Assembly (NCBI GenBank): GCA_031546985.1
Contig: JAVBJN010000081.1
Span: 1-24,685 of the forward strand
Length of the DNA: 24,685 nt
DNA from: JAVBJN01 sp031546985
GTDB taxonomy: Bacteria > Bacteroidota > Bacteroidia > Chitinophagales > Chitinophagaceae
Direction of reading: 5' to 3'
Position numbers and translations under genes: made by a program. Of this stretch, positions 22,816 to 24,685 are shown piece after piece. Within the stretch, counting starts at the first letter, position 1. Every line of letters starts with the position of its first letter. The notes beneath the pieces are model-generated. The model worked only from the letters and a program-made list of their open reading frames with translations, did not search any database and was not told the DNA's origin.

Positions 22816-24189
22816 TTACACCAGCTCGAGTGTTCTATGAGGAGCGCCAATCGCAGCGCGTATGACCAGGTTGTTGAGGTAAGCATTGCCGGGCAGCGGT
22901 TCTATTTTCTCCTTCCACTGTTCGAGGTTAAGGGCAGCGGGATCTTCCTGCACAAAAGCCATACCGCGCAGCACGCCTTGCTCTACCAGCAGGCAACATT
23001 GTTCATCGCTGTTGCGGCCGGGTTCCTGCAGCAAAAAAGTAGGTAAGGTTTCTTCCAGGTGCAGCAGGGCTTTCTTCACCTTCAGGTTGTAATCAACAGG
23101 CGCTTCCATGGTCATGCAGGCGCCATCGCAGTGCGATTCGTCAATACCTACACAATCGCCATTGTTCGTTTGCAGAAAACACAGTTTCGGGCACAGCCGG
23201 AATTCCTTCATCAGCAACCGCAATACATTATGGCCTTCGGTAAGCAAAGAGAAACTATGCAAAGGGGTAGAGTGCTTGCGGCGTTTGTCAATAGCCAGGC
23301 GCAGGTAACCATTCTGATCTTCGAACGAGTACAGGCCGTAAGCCAGATCGGGCCGTTTTTGCGCCCGGTTGTAGAGTGGCCAACGTTTGCGTATCTCTAC
23401 CGATTCGATAATGAGCGCTTGTAATTCGGTTCCGGTTTCCTGGAAAGTAATGCTATAGATATTGCGTAAAAAAGCCTGTTTCTGCGGCCCGGGATTGTTG
23501 TTGCTAAAATGGCTGCTTACCCGTTTCTTGAGGTTCTTGGCCTTGCCCACATAAATCACTTTCTCCTTTTGGTCGTGAAAGAAATAAACGCCGGGCGTAG
23601 GTGGTAGCTGGTCTACCTGTGCTTTAGGCAGGTTGGCGGGTAGTGATTGTTCTTTGGAGCGCACACTTAATGCTTTGAGGATATGTGCTTCTGAATCGTT
23701 TTTGAGCAACAATTCAAACAACTCTACCGTAGCATTGGCATCGCCACCGGCACGGTGCCTTCCTTTAATGCCAATATCGAGCCTGCGGCAAAGATCGCCC
23801 AGGCTATAAGTTGGAAAACCCGGAAATATTTTACGGCTGAGTCTTACGGTACACAGCTTTTTGGTCTGTAGCGTATAACCAGCATGTTGCAGGTGGTGGT
23901 GTAAAAACGAGTAATCGAAATTGACATTGTGCGCTACAAAAACCTTATCGTGCAGCAGCGTATATATTTTTTCGGCTACTTCACTAAAATAAGGTGCATC
24001 GGCCACCATCTCGTTGGTAATGCCCGTAAGCGATTGGATATGCCAGGGAATAGCCGCGCCCGGGTTTACCAGGGTTTCGTAGCGGTCTATTACTTTTTCT
24101 CCGTCGTGTATCACAATGGCCACCTCGGTAATGCTGTTTCCAGAAGCATAACCGCCGGTTGTTTCAATATCGGTAATCGCGTAAAGCAT
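22816..24189 (-). CDS. Exonuclease (DEDDh) fused to a GIY-YIG nuclease domain
   Basis: The 457-residue protein joins two nucleases. Residues 1-165 form a DnaQ-type 3'-5' exonuclease with the DEDDh set: D7 and E9 (TDIETTGG), D92 (HNVNFDYSFL), H145 and D150 (HRAGGDANAT). Residues about 196-275 form a UvrC-type GIY-YIG domain: TPGVYFF, KVIYVGKAKNLKKRV and the metal-site glutamate E262 (ALIIESVEIRKRWPLYN). The C-terminal part has a cysteine cluster (CPKLC, then C-G-I-D and HCDGAC) followed by YNLKVKKAL. This fusion is known in Bacteroidota and in actinobacteria and is often annotated as a DNA polymerase III epsilon/UvrC-like protein; a role in DNA repair is likely but not established. All catalytic residues are present. 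A TAnnTTTG box lies at 24225-24232. Confidence 0.93.
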   Translation of the reverse strand: MLYAITDIETTGGYASGNSITEVAIVIHDGEKVIDRYETLVNPGAAIPWHIQSLTGITNEMVADAPYFSEVAEKIYTLLHDKVFVAHNVNFDYSFLHHHLQHAGYTLQTKKLCTVRLSRKIFPGFPTYSLGDLCRRLDIGIKGRHRAGGDANATVELFELLLKNDSEAHILKALSVRSKEQSLPANLPKAQVDQLPPTPGVYFFHDQKEKVIYVGKAKNLKKRVSSHFSNNNPGPQKQAFLRNIYSITFQETGTELQALIIESVEIRKRWPLYNRAQKRPDLAYGLYSFEDQNGYLRLAIDKRRKHSTPLHSFSLLTEGHNVLRLLMKEFRLCPKLCFLQTNNGDCVGIDESHCDGACMTMEAPVDYNLKVKKALLHLEETLPTFLLQEPGRNSDEQCCLLVEQGVLRGMAFVQEDPAALNLEQWKEKIEPLPGNAYLNNLVIRAAIGAPHRTLELV

Positions 24190-24224
24190 AAGTGTAAAAG
24201 TACAGGCCGGATAGGGCCGAAGAC

Positions 24225-24232
24225 CAAAGGTA
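24225..24232 (-). promoter_or_regulatory. TAnnTTTG promoter box of the exonuclease/GIY-YIG gene
   Basis: On the minus strand TACCTTTG matches the -7 consensus exactly and lies 35 bases before the ATG at 24189, giving a leader of about 29 bases. No clear TTG is visible at -33. Confidence 0.5.
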
Positions 24233-24325
24233 ATAAATGCTAATAATTTTAGCCGGAACTTTGCATTAAAAATTTAAGGATTATTAGAAAAAGTACGGTT
24301 ACTGTTCATACAGCGGTTAAACACA

Positions 24326-24685
24326 TTAAACAAAAGCACTTATACCCGTAATAGCCCTGCCCACAATAAGCGAATTAATCTCTTTGGTGCCTTCGTAAGA
24401 ATAAATGGCCTCTGCATCGGCCACAAAGCGGGCTACATCATGCTCCAGCAAAATGCCATTGCCACCCATTACTTCGCGGGCCTTGCTCACAATATCCCTG
24501 GTGCGCAGCGAGCAAAACACTTTGGCCAGAGAAGCATGTTCATCGGTGAGCTTGTCTTCGTCCTGCAGCTGGCTTAAACGGTATACCAGTGTTTGCATAG
24601 CCGTAAGGTTGCTCAGCATCTCTACCAGGTGGTTTTGTATCAGTTGAAACGAAGCAATGGGTTTGCCAAACTGCTTGCGGTGCGT
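24326..24685 (-). CDS. Acyl-CoA dehydrogenase, glutaryl-CoA dehydrogenase-like; N-terminus beyond the edge
   Basis: The visible 119 residues are the C-terminal helical domain of an acyl-CoA dehydrogenase. The frame stays open to the right edge (RKQFGKPIASFQLIQNHLVE), so the ATG at 24619 is internal. RKQFGKPIASFQLIQ is the FAD/dimer-side motif, VMGGNGILLEHDVAR the flavin-binding segment, and EAIYSYEGTKEINSLIVGRAITG the C-terminal motif. In glutaryl-CoA dehydrogenases the glutamate of YEGT is the catalytic base, and the GRAITGISAF ending resembles that group (recalled). This would place it in lysine/tryptophan or dicarboxylate breakdown, using FAD. A broader acyl-CoA dehydrogenase role remains possible because two thirds of the protein is missing. 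Confidence 0.88.
   Translation of the reverse strand, partial: THRKQFGKPIASFQLIQNHLVEMLSNLTAMQTLVYRLSQLQDEDKLTDEHASLAKVFCSLRTRDIVSKAREVMGGNGILLEHDVARFVADAEAIYSYEGTKEINSLIVGRAITGISAFV

Overview
The window looks like chromosomal DNA of a Bacteroidota bacterium, most likely Chitinophagaceae or a close relative (inference from gene content; no rRNA or other marker is present to fix the genus). Supporting signs are two surface or secreted proteins ending in type IX secretion sorting domains (one type A, one type B/gliding-associated), repeated matches to the Bacteroidota promoter box TAnnTTTG a short distance before genes, and families common in that phylum (DUF2279, DUF421, DUF1697, YwqK-like MORN proteins, an exonuclease/GIY-YIG fusion).

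Layout. 1-2880: a membrane protein cut by the left edge and an unrecognised 180-aa protein, both on the minus strand, then a divergent 520-aa exported protein of unknown function closed by a strong terminator. 2990-4620: an overlapping permease/ATPase pair forming a small ABC exporter. 4789-7698: a 969-aa secreted adhesin-like protein with five Ig-like repeats, a GEVED-like domain, a FISUMP-like domain and a type IX sorting tail, followed by a textbook terminator. 7838-9108: a MORN-repeat protein and an unrecognised 281-aa protein. 9124-11534 (minus): phosphohexomutase and a DUF2279 envelope protein, translationally coupled (TAATG). 11643-12308: protein-L-isoaspartate methyltransferase, divergent from the mutase. 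12360-15044 (minus): a lipoprotein and a PKD/type IX sorting type B protein in one operon. 15298-18828: SMC, with a TTG start. 18883-19253: no gene, but several copies of a REP-like palindromic repeat. 19254-21034 (minus): MnmD methyltransferase and an FAD oxidoreductase, which together look like a split version of the bifunctional tRNA-modifying enzyme MnmC. 21101-24189 (minus): zinc-ribbon protein, DUF421 membrane protein, a short-unit tandem repeat array at its promoter, DUF1697 protein, a second repeat cluster, and the exonuclease/GIY-YIG fusion. 24326-24685: C-terminal part of a glutaryl-CoA-dehydrogenase-like enzyme cut by the right edge.

Most of the window is housekeeping and envelope biology. 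I do not see a phage, transposase, CRISPR array, tRNA or rRNA, or a recognisable defence system, and I cannot claim a clearly new system. The points most worth following up are the split MnmC operon, the REP-like repeat family (one related palindrome supplies the C-terminal codons of a gene), the tandem repeat that abuts the DUF421 promoter, the leaderless-looking start of pcm, the hairpin that ends directly at the permease start codon, and the unrecognised genes at 470-1012, 1318-2880 and 8263-9108.
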